DNA of 64,000 nucleotides from assembly GCF_020966755.1 (NCBI RefSeq), contig NZ_JAJKFT010000010.1, forward strand, positions 3,413,415 to 3,477,414. The letters are read 5' to 3'. The notes beneath the pieces were generated by a model that was not told the DNA's origin, made no database searches, and saw only the letters and a list, made by a program, of their open reading frames with translations. The DNA comes from Blastopirellula sediminis (lineage in GTDB: Bacteria > Planctomycetota > Planctomycetia > Pirellulales > Pirellulaceae). Of this stretch, positions 27,495 through 35,835 are shown one piece after another (the stretch's first letter is position 1; every line of letters begins with the position of its first letter). Both the position numbers and the translations under genes were made by a program.

Positions 27495-27908
27495 GTGAAT
27501 AGCCGTGTTCTTTCGATCGGAGCACTGTTAATCGTTGTCGTCATCGCAATTGTGTTCCAGGTTCGTTCGGTAAGTGATTTCGGGATTTTGGAAGCCAATG
27601 CGAGAAGACGCACTCAGACGTTCTGGATGGGATGGCCAAGAACGTACTTTTACTGGACGGTTGAGGAGCGAAGTGTGTTCGATGGCGAGTCCTGGTGGGC
27701 AGAAGAACGGCCAACGGCGCATCTGGAGCGACATACAAACATCGATCTTGCGAATATCAACTACCGGAACCTTCTGATCGTAGTCGCCTGGTGGATGGCA
27801 GTCGCCGGCTCCGTTTGGGCGACTTTGCCGCTCTTGTGGCTGCGGTGGGATCTGAAGAGCCTCCTGCTGCTTCAGGCCTCGATTGCGGTGTTAGTTCTTT
27901 TGCGATAG
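27495..27908 (+). CDS. Small membrane protein of unknown function
   Basis: 137 residues from the GTG at 27495, with GAAAGG upstream. The frame is open back to 27387 but that stretch would include the clpC terminator, so the later start is chosen. Helix 1 spans about 5-22 (VLSIGALLIVVVIAIVFQV), and helix 2/3 lie near the C-terminus (LLIVVAWWMAVAGSVWATLP and LLLLQASIAVLVLLR). Between them is a polar loop with many aromatic residues. No family recognised. The last 18 bases overlap the 3' end of the convergent gene. Confidence 0.6.
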   Translation: MNSRVLSIGALLIVVVIAIVFQVRSVSDFGILEANARRRTQTFWMGWPRTYFYWTVEERSVFDGESWWAEERPTAHLERHTNIDLANINYRNLLIVVAWWMAVAGSVWATLPLLWLRWDLKSLLLLQASIAVLVLLR

Positions 27909-28724
27909 CGCTTCGCCGTTCAGGTACTTGGCGAGCCCCGACAAGTCATCCGTATTGATCGCATCGACCCCGCACTCGTCCAACACTCGCCACATCGCTA
28001 GCGTATCAGGCGTTCCCCAAAAGCGAATCGCTCGTCCTTCGTCATGCGTGCGCCGCACCAACTGTCGCAGTTTCTCCTTCTCGGCGGCTGGGATCTCCCC
28101 TGCTCCGTTCCACTTGAAGTGCGACTTCCAGTTGTCGCTGATCAGCGGCATGAGATGCTTCGCCTTTTGGCCGCCGAGGTCTCCCAGGCGTCCGTCGATT
28201 CCGGCGTAGCGTGAATTCGCTGCGGCAATCGTTTGCTGCGGGCGGTTGCCGGAGATGACGACTTCGATCGCGCCCGGCTGGAACTTGCTGTCGTGAACTT
28301 GCGCGAGAATGTCCGCATACTTGGCCAGCATGATATTGAGCGCGGCGTACGTCGTTTCAGCATCGCTTTTGATATCGATCATTAGGCGAAACGGCGGTGC
28401 GTTGGGATAGACCTTGCCGTCGCCAGCCTTGACGCGCTGTTTGAGCGGTTCGAGATAAAGCGACTCGAGCGTTCGCTGCGGATGAATCTCTTGGTGCGAA
28501 TGGGCGACCAGCAGTTGATCGTCAACCAGAAAGATATCGGCCTCGACGCTGTTAAAGCCGTGCGAAAGAGCGTCTTGCAGCGGTCGCTTGTGCAGGTAGT
28601 CGTTATGGGCGTGAGCACGCGGCAAGACGGTCGCGATCTCTTCCGCCTGCACTTGGGCGAATGTCGAAAGTAGAAACGACACGACCAGGAGGAGATGATT
28701 CAAACGCAAGGGACCGATCCGCAA
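27891..28724 (-). CDS. Secreted GDPD/PI-PLC-like phosphodiesterase
   Basis: 277 residues. A signal peptide is present (LLLVVSFLLSTFAQVQA/EE). The core has RAHAHNDYLHKRPLQDAL, FNSVEADIFLVDDQLLVAHS, PFRLMIDIKSD and VISGNRPQQT, the residue series (His, Glu/Asp, His, Lys) of the glycerophosphodiester phosphodiesterase/PI-PLC TIM-barrel superfamily. The C-terminus (VDAINTDDLSGLAKYL) is the usual final barrel strand. The enzyme probably cleaves a phosphodiester outside the cytoplasm; the substrate is unknown. It shares 18 bp with the 3' end of the convergent small membrane gene. Confidence 0.85.
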   Translation of the reverse strand: MRIGPLRLNHLLLVVSFLLSTFAQVQAEEIATVLPRAHAHNDYLHKRPLQDALSHGFNSVEADIFLVDDQLLVAHSHQEIHPQRTLESLYLEPLKQRVKAGDGKVYPNAPPFRLMIDIKSDAETTYAALNIMLAKYADILAQVHDSKFQPGAIEVVISGNRPQQTIAAANSRYAGIDGRLGDLGGQKAKHLMPLISDNWKSHFKWNGAGEIPAAEKEKLRQLVRRTHDEGRAIRFWGTPDTLAMWRVLDECGVDAINTDDLSGLAKYLNGEALSQKN

Positions 28725-28787
28725 TTAAGGAAACTTCAGGCGTCAGAAAACTGCAGCCATTGTAACCTCGGCGGTCGCCGGATTGAT

Positions 28788-29519
28788 CTACGCCCCGAGA
28801 AACTCCCGCTGAAACGCCAAGAGCAGCCCCTCCGTTTCGGTCGCCGCGGCAGTAAAACTCGCTTCAAACTCGTAGTACGGAATGCCGGCGATTTTTGCGC
28901 AGTATTCGGGATAGGCTCTGACTCGTTCCAACAGCGCGGGGACCGTCAGTTCGGGATGGAACTGCGTGCAGTAGATCGGTTTGTTGTGAACGCGGAACGC
29001 TTGCTGCGGGACGAGATCGCTTGAGGCGAGCAGGTCGACGCCTGGCGGCAGTTCAATCACGCGGTCTTCGTGTCCCATGTAGGCGGGGAAACGCTGGCTC
29101 AGGGTTCCGAAGATCGGATCGGCCCGACCGGCGTCAGTCAGGAAGAGTTCGTGCGTTCCCAGCTCCGCATGTTCCAGGTCATGGATCACGCGCCCGCCGA
29201 GCGCTCGCGCGAGCGCCTGAAATCCCCAGCACGAGCCGAACATCGGGACTTCAAGCTCGACAATTTTCCGCAGCCCCGCCATCGCCGCATGCAGCCACTC
29301 GCCGTCGGACGCGACCGAATAGTGTCCGCTGCCGCCGATCATCACCATGTCGATCTCGGCGAGATGACGCTCGCTAGGGGCGCCAGAGAGCAAATCAAAC
29401 GGCTCGATCTGGCTCGGATGGCACTCCAGTGCTCGCGCGAAACAGCCGATTTCCTGGCCGCGAATCGGATCGTCAGCGTTGCGGATCTGAATCAGAAGAT
29501 AGCGGAGGCGTTTCGTCAT
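28788..29519 (-). CDS. Class I glutamine amidotransferase-like protein
   Basis: 243 residues. The triad of class I glutaminases is visible: Cys97 in the FGSCWGFQALA elbow, His in QFHPEL, and the following Glu. The VMIGGSGHYSV strand resembles the GMP synthase-type glutaminase oxyanion region. The end is not shared with GuaA or CarA, so it is a stand-alone member of the GATase1-like group, which includes enzymes of unknown substrates. Cytoplasmic. It is 27 bp downstream of the quinone gene ubiA on the same strand, so it may be in that operon, but its connection to quinone synthesis is not established. Confidence 0.88.
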   Translation of the reverse strand: MTKRLRYLLIQIRNADDPIRGQEIGCFARALECHPSQIEPFDLLSGAPSERHLAEIDMVMIGGSGHYSVASDGEWLHAAMAGLRKIVELEVPMFGSCWGFQALARALGGRVIHDLEHAELGTHELFLTDAGRADPIFGTLSQRFPAYMGHEDRVIELPPGVDLLASSDLVPQQAFRVHNKPIYCTQFHPELTVPALLERVRAYPEYCAKIAGIPYYEFEASFTAAATETEGLLLAFQREFLGA

Positions 29520-29546
29520 GCCGCCATTCTAGGCCAGCGGCGACGA

Positions 29547-30458
29547 TTACTTCCAGAGCAGCAGGTCGAGCGTCGTCACAATGAAGAGCCCGATCCCAAC
29601 GATCGTGTTGACATGAAAGAAGGCGAGATTGACCCGCGACAAGTCGTCAGGGCGAACGATCGCATGCTCGTAAATCAGCAGAATCGCCACGGCCGCAACG
29701 CCGATCCAATAGAGCAGACCGAGCGATGGATAGACCACCGGCAAGAGCGCCAACGCTCCGATCATCAGCGCGTGACATGCGGCCGCGATCCGCAAGGCGC
29801 CCGCGATGCCGAACGTCGACGGAACGCTGTGCAGTTTGGCGTCGCGATCGAACTCCGCGTCTTGGCACGCATAGATGATGTCGAACCCGGCGACCCACAA
29901 CAGCACGGCGAAACCAAGCGTCACGGCCGGCAGCAGATCGAGCGGACTGGCCAGAATCGCCGCGCCACGGATCGCGATCCAGGCCGCGATCGGCGCCATC
30001 ATCAACGAGGCGCCAAGCCAAAAGTGAGCGAGCGACGTCCAGCGTTTCGTATAGCTGTAACCGAACAGGAAAAGCAGAACCGGAACTGAAAGCGCCAGCG
30101 GCAGCCAATTCGGCCAGAAGAGCAGCGTCGACGCAATGAAGCCGATCGAGCAGGCGACAGTAAACAGCGTCACTTCGCCGACCGAAAGAATCCCGGCCGG
30201 GATATGTCGCGTTTTGGTGCGGGGGTTCTCGGCGTCGATCTTGCGATCGGCGAGTCGATTGACCGCCATCGCGGCGCTGCGGGCAAAGACCATGCAGAGG
30301 ACGATCCCCAGCAGTTCACGCCATGAGAACCGCACGTCGATTCCCTCCGGTGTCGGCGCATTCCAGGCCATCACTGCGGCGAGCAATGCGAACGGCATCG
30401 CGAAGACGGTATGGCTAAAGCGGATCATCGCCAGGATGTCGCTAATTCGCTGAATCAT
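29547..30458 (-). CDS. ubiA: UbiA-family 4-hydroxybenzoate polyprenyltransferase (MqnP/UbiA-like)
   Basis: 303 residues with eight or nine membrane helices. The two Asp-rich motifs that bind the Mg-pyrophosphate are seen: NRLADRKIDAENPRTKTR (N-x2-x-D-x3-D) and YACQDAEFDRDAKLHSVP (D-x3-D). The enzyme transfers a polyprenyl chain to an aromatic acid in the inner membrane. UbiX and MenG genes lie directly upstream. No MenB/D/F genes are here, so the futalosine-type menaquinone route (MqnP) seems likely for a planctomycete, but the other mqn genes are outside the window. It overlaps the upstream UbiX gene by 17 bp. Confidence 0.93.
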   Translation of the reverse strand: MIQRISDILAMIRFSHTVFAMPFALLAAVMAWNAPTPEGIDVRFSWRELLGIVLCMVFARSAAMAVNRLADRKIDAENPRTKTRHIPAGILSVGEVTLFTVACSIGFIASTLLFWPNWLPLALSVPVLLFLFGYSYTKRWTSLAHFWLGASLMMAPIAAWIAIRGAAILASPLDLLPAVTLGFAVLLWVAGFDIIYACQDAEFDRDAKLHSVPSTFGIAGALRIAAACHALMIGALALLPVVYPSLGLLYWIGVAAVAILLIYEHAIVRPDDLSRVNLAFFHVNTIVGIGLFIVTTLDLLLWK

Positions 30459-31110
30459 CGCTCCCCCATCGTCGCATCAATGCGTGCGGAACTTCCAACT
30501 GATCCAAAATCCGGGCCACGATAAAGTCGATCAAGTCGTCGAGCGTCTGCACGCCGTGATACCAACCCGGCATCGCCGGCAAGACGACGGCGCCAGCTTC
30601 GGCCGCGCGACGCAAGTTGTCGAGATAAACGAGCGACAGCGGCGTCTCGCGCGGAACGAGAATCAGCTTACGGCGTTCTTTCAGGTGGACGTCGGCCGCT
30701 CGTTCAATCAACGTATCGCTGGCGCCATGGACGACGCCGCTCAGCGTTCCGCCAGAGCAGGGACAAATCACCATGCCGCGGGAAAGGGCCGAACCGCTGG
30801 CGATCGGCGCCAGAAAGTCTTTGTAGTGAAAGTAGCGGAGTTTGCCGGTCGTTTGCGGCTGATTTAATTCGATCGTTGCGGCCAGGCGTTTATCAGCGGT
30901 CGGCGTCGTTTTGGCCAGAATCGAATACGGATCAAACTTTTGCAGGTCGAGCGCAACGTCCAGCTCTTGCAGCCAGACGGCGCGGCCTGACTCGCTGATC
31001 GAGAGGTCGACGTCGTAGCCGGAGTGAATCAGCACGTTCAGCAGGCGTCGCGCGTAAACGGCGCCACTGGCGCCGGTGATTCCCAGCACAATGGGAGACG
31101 CCGCGCTCAT
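30442..31110 (-). CDS. ubiX: UbiX-type flavin prenyltransferase
   Basis: 222 residues. VLGITGASGAVYARRLLNVL is the FMN-binding start, and PCSGGTLSGVVHGASDTLIERAADV plus RKLILVPRETPLSLVYLDNL are the hallmark UbiX/Pad1 segments. UbiX makes prenylated FMN for UbiD-family decarboxylases, one of which (UbiD/MqnL-like) is expected elsewhere in the genome. The start overlaps the stop of MenG by four bases (ATGA), and its 3' end overlaps ubiA, so the three genes are translationally coupled. Soluble, cytoplasmic. Confidence 0.95.
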   Translation of the reverse strand: MSAASPIVLGITGASGAVYARRLLNVLIHSGYDVDLSISESGRAVWLQELDVALDLQKFDPYSILAKTTPTADKRLAATIELNQPQTTGKLRYFHYKDFLAPIASGSALSRGMVICPCSGGTLSGVVHGASDTLIERAADVHLKERRKLILVPRETPLSLVYLDNLRRAAEAGAVVLPAMPGWYHGVQTLDDLIDFIVARILDQLEVPHALMRRWGSDDSAN

Positions 31111-31814
31111 TTGGTCCCCACGTAGAGCGTCGCAATGCCGAAGGTGAGCGGCTTGAAAAAGACGTCATGCAGACCGGCGGCTCGCATTCGCTCGGCGAGC
31201 GCTTCGCCATACGGAAACTCGCCGACGCTATCAGGCAGATACTTGTAAGCGTCTTCTTTGTTCTTCGCGAACATCCGTCCCAGCAGCGGCAGGATATTGC
31301 GGAAGTACCACAGGTAAAACGCCTTGAACGGCTGCCACTGCGGAATCGAGAACTCAAGGACCGCAACTTTGCCGCCGGGCTTGCAGACGCGGGTCATCTC
31401 GCTGAGGCCAAGATCGGTGTTCGTCACATTACGCAGGCCGAACGCCACCGAGACGATCTGAAACGTATCGCTCTCGAACGGCAACGCCTGGGTGTCGGCT
31501 TCCTGAAAGCGAATCCCTTCAATGCCGGCGCGTTGCTTTTTGACTTCGCCGATTTCGAGCATTTCGGGACAGAAGTCGGTCGCTTCGATCTGCAGCTTCC
31601 CCTTCGCCGCTTTGTAATAGGCGATCGCCAGGTCGCCGGTGCCGGTGCAGACGTCCAGAATCGGCGCGTCGCCGGTCGGGGGAACGATTTTGGTCGTTCG
31701 CCAACGCCAATAGCGGTCGACGTTCATCGACAGCAGATGATTCATCCGGTCGTATTTTCCGGCAATTTCGGCGAACATTCGCCGGACGCGCGTTTCCGAT
31801 TTGTCGACGACCAT
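31107..31814 (-). CDS. menG: Demethylmenaquinone/quinone methyltransferase MenG/UbiE
   Basis: 235 residues from the ATG at 31812-31814 (MVVDKSETRVRRMFAEIAG). A GTG at 31857-31859 would add 15 residues; the family normally starts near the VDKS motif, so the shorter form is preferred. SAM-binding motif I is ILDVCTGTGDLAI; IVSVAFGLRNVTN and GGKVAVLEFSIPQW are the UbiE signatures. It adds the methyl group in the last step of menaquinone (or ubiquinone) synthesis. It is the first of the overlapping menG-ubiX-ubiA group. Confidence 0.94.
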   Translation of the reverse strand: MVVDKSETRVRRMFAEIAGKYDRMNHLLSMNVDRYWRWRTTKIVPPTGDAPILDVCTGTGDLAIAYYKAAKGKLQIEATDFCPEMLEIGEVKKQRAGIEGIRFQEADTQALPFESDTFQIVSVAFGLRNVTNTDLGLSEMTRVCKPGGKVAVLEFSIPQWQPFKAFYLWYFRNILPLLGRMFAKNKEDAYKYLPDSVGEFPYGEALAERMRAAGLHDVFFKPLTFGIATLYVGTK

Positions 31815-32013
31815 GCGTTGCGCTTTCCCAGTGCGGGCGACTTGAAGCGATGAAACCACCTAATTTACCGCAAGCGGGAGGTTTTCGTAACACGGCGTCG
31901 GCGGGCGGCCTTCGGGGCGAAAAATCGGATCCTCCCTCTGGTGGCGGCTGTTGTCGCATTCCTTCCAGCCGCTGGGCGTTATATCATGGCGACCAACTTA
32001 TCGAGAGGAAATC

Positions 32014-32748
32014 ATGTCGTCTGCGCTTCACGTACATCTGCTGCCGGAACTTGCCTCGGAAGAAGCTCTTGCTGGATCGACCACGGTCGTCATCGACGTC
32101 CTTCGAGCGACTACCACGATCGTTCATATGCTGGCCGCCGGCGCCGATCATGTGGTCCCCTGCATCTCGATCGAAGACGCCAAAGAAAAAGCGGCCGCCA
32201 TCGACGGAGCGCTTTTGGGGGGCGAACGCGGGGGCTTGCGGATCGACGGGTTCGATCTCGGGAATTCTCCCTCCGAGTATTCGACAAGCGTGGTTGGAGG
32301 CCATACGGTCGTCTTTACCACCACCAACGGCACCAAGGCGATGCAGCGCTGTCAGCGGGCGAAGCGGATTCTGATTGGCGCCTTCGTCAATCTTTCGGCG
32401 GTCTGCCGCGAACTTTCAGGCGCCCAAGAGGTCCATCTGGTTTGTGCCGGAACTGCCGGCGAAGTGACCCGTGAAGACGTCCTGCTGGCCGGAGCGATCG
32501 TCGACCTGATGGCCGCCACCGGCGATTGGGAGCTGAACGACGCCGCTCAAATCGCCCTCGACGCTTGGCAGACGGCCCAGGAAAACCTGGTCGCCGTCCC
32601 GTTGGTCGAGCGGCTGCAAAAGAGCCGCGGCGGCCGCAACGTGCTGGCGATCGGTCTGGAAAACGACATCCAGATCGCCGCGACGCTCGACAAGTTCGAT
32701 CTGGTTCCCGAGCTGAACGCAAGCACGTGGGAAATACGTCTCCGGTAG
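32014..32748 (+). CDS. comB: ComB-like 2-phosphosulfolactate phosphatase
   Basis: 244 residues from the ATG at 32014, with GAGAGGAA upstream. TTVVIDVLRATTTIVHMLAA is the defining N-terminal motif of ComB, and TTTNGTKAMQRC and VCAGTAGEVTREDVLLAG are the second and third motifs. In methanogens ComB makes sulfolactate for coenzyme M. Bacterial homologues are common but their physiological substrate is not settled; it may act in sulfolactate metabolism or another phosphatase role. Cytoplasmic, Mg-dependent. It is 104 bp upstream of glyS and in the same direction. Confidence 0.85.
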   Translation: MSSALHVHLLPELASEEALAGSTTVVIDVLRATTTIVHMLAAGADHVVPCISIEDAKEKAAAIDGALLGGERGGLRIDGFDLGNSPSEYSTSVVGGHTVVFTTTNGTKAMQRCQRAKRILIGAFVNLSAVCRELSGAQEVHLVCAGTAGEVTREDVLLAGAIVDLMAATGDWELNDAAQIALDAWQTAQENLVAVPLVERLQKSRGGRNVLAIGLENDIQIAATLDKFDLVPELNASTWEIRLR

Positions 32749-32852
32749 ACGTAACTCCCTATGGCAAGCTAAACTAGGTCCTTTTCGTCCCCATGTTTGG
32801 GCGACGATTGGTACGCCTTTACACCCCCACTCTTTGTTAGCCGAGTCCTGTC

Positions 32853-34463
32853 ATGGAAATGGAAAAGCTGGTGTCGCTCTGCAAGCGACGCGGATTTCTC
32901 TTTCAATCCTCTGAAATCTACGGAGGGATCAACGGCTTTTGGGACTACGGGCCGCTCGGAGTTGAGCTGAAGCGCAACGTCAAAGAGGCCTGGTGGCGCG
33001 ATATGGTCACCGGACATGACGACCTGTCGACGATGCCGGGAGCTCCCGAGCCGTACGAAATGACCGGGCTCGACTGCACGATCATCATGCACCCGCAGGT
33101 CTGGAAGTGCTCGGGGCACTACGACCTGTTCCACGACTACATGGTCGACTGCCGCCAATCGAAAAGACGCTATCGCCACGACCAGGTCGTCGGACGTTGG
33201 GTCGAAGCGAAGGGACAGATCGTCTTCGCGACCGCCGGATCGGACTCGGATCATCCCGAAGCCGACATCGAACGGAACGCGCTGAAGTTCTTCGGGCTTC
33301 GCACCAAGCAAGCCGATCAGCTGAAGTGGGACGGAGTGATGGTTTCGCTCACGACGGTTGACGACTTCTCACAAGTGCTGGGGCCAGACGCGAAAGAGCT
33401 GGGAACGCTGACCGAGCCGCGCGAATACAACCTGATGTTCAAGACGATCGTCGGGGCGCTCGGGGGAGAAGAAAACGCCGCGTTTTTGCGTCCCGAAACG
33501 GCTCAGGGGATCTTCGTCAACTTCAAGAACGTGGTCGACAGCTCGCGGGTTCGCGTGCCGTTCGGGATCGCGCAGATCGGAAAGAGCTTCCGCAACGAAA
33601 TCACGCCGCGGAACTTCACCTTCCGTTCGCGTGAGTTCGAGCAGATGGAAATCGAGTTCTTCTGCCATCCCAACTCGTCGGCCGAGTGGTACACCTACTG
33701 GCGCAATCGTCGCTTCCAGTGGTACATCGACATGGGGTTGGCTGGGGACAAGCTCCGCCTGCGTGAGCATGATCCGGACGAATTGAGCCATTACTCGACC
33801 GGCACCGCCGACGTCGAGTACGCATTCCCGTTCTTGCCGGCCGGCGAGTACGGAGAACTGGAAGGGATCGCCCATCGCGGCGACTTCGACCTGCGCAGTC
33901 ACATGGAAGGAAAGCTCGATCCCGAAAGCAACCCGCTGACGCTGGAACTGGACGAGAACGGCAAACCGCGGCATCGTGGCAGCGGCAAGGATTTGACCTA
34001 CCGAGACGACATCACGAACGAGCGTTATACGCCGCACGTGATCGAACCTTCGGCCGGGGCCGATCGTGCGACGCTGGCCTTCCTGTGCGAAGCGTACACC
34101 GAGGACGAAGCGCCCGATGAAAACGGCAAGATGCAGTCGCGCGTGGTGATGAAGCTGCACCCGCGGATCGCCCCGCTCAAAGCGGCGGTCTTCCCATTGG
34201 TCAAGAAAGATGGAATGCCCGAGATGGCACAGGACATCTACCGCTCGCTGAAGAAGAAATTCAACGTCTTCTATGACGAAAAGGGAGCGGTTGGACGACG
34301 ATATCGCCGTCAGGACGAGGCCGGAACGCCGTTCTGCATTACGGTCGATGGAGAGTCGATCAGCGACGGAACGGTCACGATTCGCCATCGCGACACGCTG
34401 GAACAATGGCGCGTCAAGAAAGACGACGTGGTCGCCGAGATCGATAAGCTGGTCAACGGCTAA
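32853..34463 (+). CDS. glyS: Glycyl-tRNA synthetase, single-chain (dimer) type
   Basis: 536 residues. Class II motifs are present: SEIYGGINGFWDYGPLGVEL at the N-terminus, motif 2 in FGIAQIGKSFRNEITPRNFT-like residues with RSREFEQMEIEFF, and motif 3 in the IEPSAGADRATLAF helix near residue 395. The C-terminal anticodon-binding domain begins near ALKAAVFPLVKKDG. This is the archaeal/eukaryal-like alpha2 GlyRS, not the E. coli alpha2beta2 type. A terminator follows the stop, so it ends its transcription unit. Note: its standard bacterial symbol is glyQS or glyS. Confidence 0.96.
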   Translation: MEMEKLVSLCKRRGFLFQSSEIYGGINGFWDYGPLGVELKRNVKEAWWRDMVTGHDDLSTMPGAPEPYEMTGLDCTIIMHPQVWKCSGHYDLFHDYMVDCRQSKRRYRHDQVVGRWVEAKGQIVFATAGSDSDHPEADIERNALKFFGLRTKQADQLKWDGVMVSLTTVDDFSQVLGPDAKELGTLTEPREYNLMFKTIVGALGGEENAAFLRPETAQGIFVNFKNVVDSSRVRVPFGIAQIGKSFRNEITPRNFTFRSREFEQMEIEFFCHPNSSAEWYTYWRNRRFQWYIDMGLAGDKLRLREHDPDELSHYSTGTADVEYAFPFLPAGEYGELEGIAHRGDFDLRSHMEGKLDPESNPLTLELDENGKPRHRGSGKDLTYRDDITNERYTPHVIEPSAGADRATLAFLCEAYTEDEAPDENGKMQSRVVMKLHPRIAPLKAAVFPLVKKDGMPEMAQDIYRSLKKKFNVFYDEKGAVGRRYRRQDEAGTPFCITVDGESISDGTVTIRHRDTLEQWRVKKDDVVAEIDKLVNG

Positions 34464-34478
34464 TCACGAAGTGCATCC

Positions 34479-34516
34479 CGCTTATGCGGCCTGGTGGCCG
34501 CATAAGCGTTTTTTTT
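34479..34516 (+). terminator. Intrinsic terminator of the glycyl-tRNA synthetase gene
   Basis: CGCTTATGCGGCC and GGCCGCATAAGCG form a perfect 13-bp stem with a TGGT loop, followed by eight T residues. It lies 15 bp after the stop and 23 bp before the end of the opposing Rrf2 gene. Confidence 0.94.
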
Positions 34517-34538
34517 CCGCGCTAGGTTGGCAAGAGAA

Positions 34539-35027
34539 CTAGGTTCCCTGGCGAACCGGCACGCCGGCATCGGTCATCGTGGACGCGATGTGCGGGTGCG
34601 GAGCGATGACCGGACGGCCGTTGCCGCTTGACGCCTTGGTCACAAGCTTCGAGATCTTGATGTCGGCAAGTTGCTGACGCATCGCGCTGGTGACGTTGGC
34701 CAAAGCTTCTTTCAGGTTCTCCTGGAACGAAGTGTCGACTTCGGTTTCCAGCGGCAATCGCGAGTCCATCGGACCGTCGATCGCCTCGATGATTTCTAGG
34801 AGCGAAATCTGGTCGGCCGGACGCACCAAGGTGTAGCCGCCGTCGACTCCGCGCGTGCTGCGCAGGATGCCATGGGTGACAAGATTACGCAGGACCTGCA
34901 ACAGGAAACGTTCTGGCATGTCTCCCTTGGCAGCGAGTTTGCTGCAGGGAACCGGGCTTTGGGAATCGGTTTCAGCCAGTTGGAGGGTCGCCTGAAGGGC
35001 ATAGGCGACGGTACGCGAAAGTTTCAT
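34539..35027 (-). CDS. Rrf2-family transcriptional regulator
   Basis: 162 residues from the ATG at 35025-35027 (MKLSRTVAYALQATLQL), with AGGGG upstream. The winged helix-turn-helix is complete: SKLAAKGDMPERFLLQVLRN and GILRSTRGVDGGYTLVRP. Family members such as IscR, NsrR and CymR sense Fe-S, NO or cysteine status. Only one cysteine (VPCSKL) is present and the C-x5-C-x2-C cluster ligands are absent, so a cluster-free sensor is expected. Its own promoter region holds an AT-rich palindrome, which fits autoregulation. The gene lies alone between two transcription units. Confidence 0.92.
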   Translation of the reverse strand: MKLSRTVAYALQATLQLAETDSQSPVPCSKLAAKGDMPERFLLQVLRNLVTHGILRSTRGVDGGYTLVRPADQISLLEIIEAIDGPMDSRLPLETEVDTSFQENLKEALANVTSAMRQQLADIKISKLVTKASSGNGRPVIAPHPHIASTMTDAGVPVRQGT

Positions 35028-35151
35028 GGGATTGCCCCTATGTTGGGAGGTGAAGACTCCCGTGCGCATGATGAGAAGAAGTGTTTGACGATTGTTCCGC
35101 TTCCATTTCTCGCCAATGTGAGGGCATTGACCAGAACTTCCACGGGACAGG

Positions 35152-35174
35152 TGATAATTTACTAGAAATTATTA
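35152..35174. promoter_or_regulatory. AT-rich palindrome, candidate Rrf2 operator
   Basis: ATAATTT, ACTAG and AAATTAT form a palindrome at 35154-35172 with a further T-A pair outside one mismatch. It covers the -10 and spacer of the Rrf2 gene's promoter candidate, the position expected for an autoregulatory operator. Most of the surrounding DNA is GC-rich, which makes this AT block stand out. Confidence 0.5.
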
Positions 35175-35183
35175 CATTGTCAA
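35156..35183 (-). promoter_or_regulatory. Sigma-70-like promoter candidate for the Rrf2 gene
   Basis: On the minus strand TTGACA (35178-35183) and TAAATT (35156-35161) are separated by 16 bp, 129 bp before the start codon. The -35 is a perfect consensus match. Confidence 0.5.
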
Positions 35184-35193
35184 TAAAATATGC

Positions 35194-35835
35194 TTACACT
35201 TCTTGTTGGGGCGGGTGGTTGGCTGGGGATTGCGACGCTTTTTCCCCCGCAGGCTGCATAAAAGCATGGATAAGAAGCAATGCAGCCCCACAAACTAAAA
35301 AACTGTCCGCGATATTAAAATTTGGCCAGCGGAGGTCGTAAGAGCCAGCTGTCAGCAAAATCCAGTCGCGAACGGCGCCTTTGTCCCAATGACCGAAGCC
35401 GTGGTACATACCGAGTCGGTCATATAGATTTCCGAAAATGCCTGCGGTCACGCTGCCGAGCGCAATCGTCAGCCAGAGATCGCTCGCCGCCTTGCGGATA
35501 AAGAGCCAATAGACGATCCCAATTGCCGCTAATACCGAGAAACCAGCGAAAACCGGCGTCCCGCCCTGCCCTAGGCCGAACAGCGCGCCGTGATTGAGCG
35601 ACGTCTCAAAGCCGACGTAGTTCTCGATCAGCCAGTAGATTCGCAGCGGCGGTTTTCCTGGGCGTTCGATCAGCGGAAACTGCGCGTCGGCCTGAAACAC
35701 GGCGTGTTTTGTCCACAAATCCAACGCGCACCCGGCGATCGCCAAGGTGAAGAAGATGACGTAGCGGCTGACCCCAACGGTCGGTTGGATCGAAGGTTGC
35801 GGGCTAGGCGTGTTCTCGCTGGTTGGCACAGTCAA
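35194..35835 (-). CDS. lspA: Lipoprotein signal peptidase (signal peptidase II)
   Basis: 213 residues with four membrane helices and an unusually long N-terminal and C-terminal tail. The two catalytic aspartates are in GNLYDRLG (Asp139) and NFNIADSFLVCG (Asp177). The conserved region NHGALFGLGQ matches N-x-G-A-x-F. The enzyme cleaves prolipoprotein signal peptides in the inner membrane. The leucine-rich lipoprotein in this window is one expected substrate. Starts available are TTG at 35833-35835 or GTG at 35827-35829; the first is used. It overlaps the preceding dksA-like gene by 32 bp, so they are probably coupled. Confidence 0.93.
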   Translation of the reverse strand: MTVPTSENTPSPQPSIQPTVGVSRYVIFFTLAIAGCALDLWTKHAVFQADAQFPLIERPGKPPLRIYWLIENYVGFETSLNHGALFGLGQGGTPVFAGFSVLAAIGIVYWLFIRKAASDLWLTIALGSVTAGIFGNLYDRLGMYHGFGHWDKGAVRDWILLTAGSYDLRWPNFNIADSFLVCGAALLLIHAFMQPAGEKASQSPANHPPQQEV

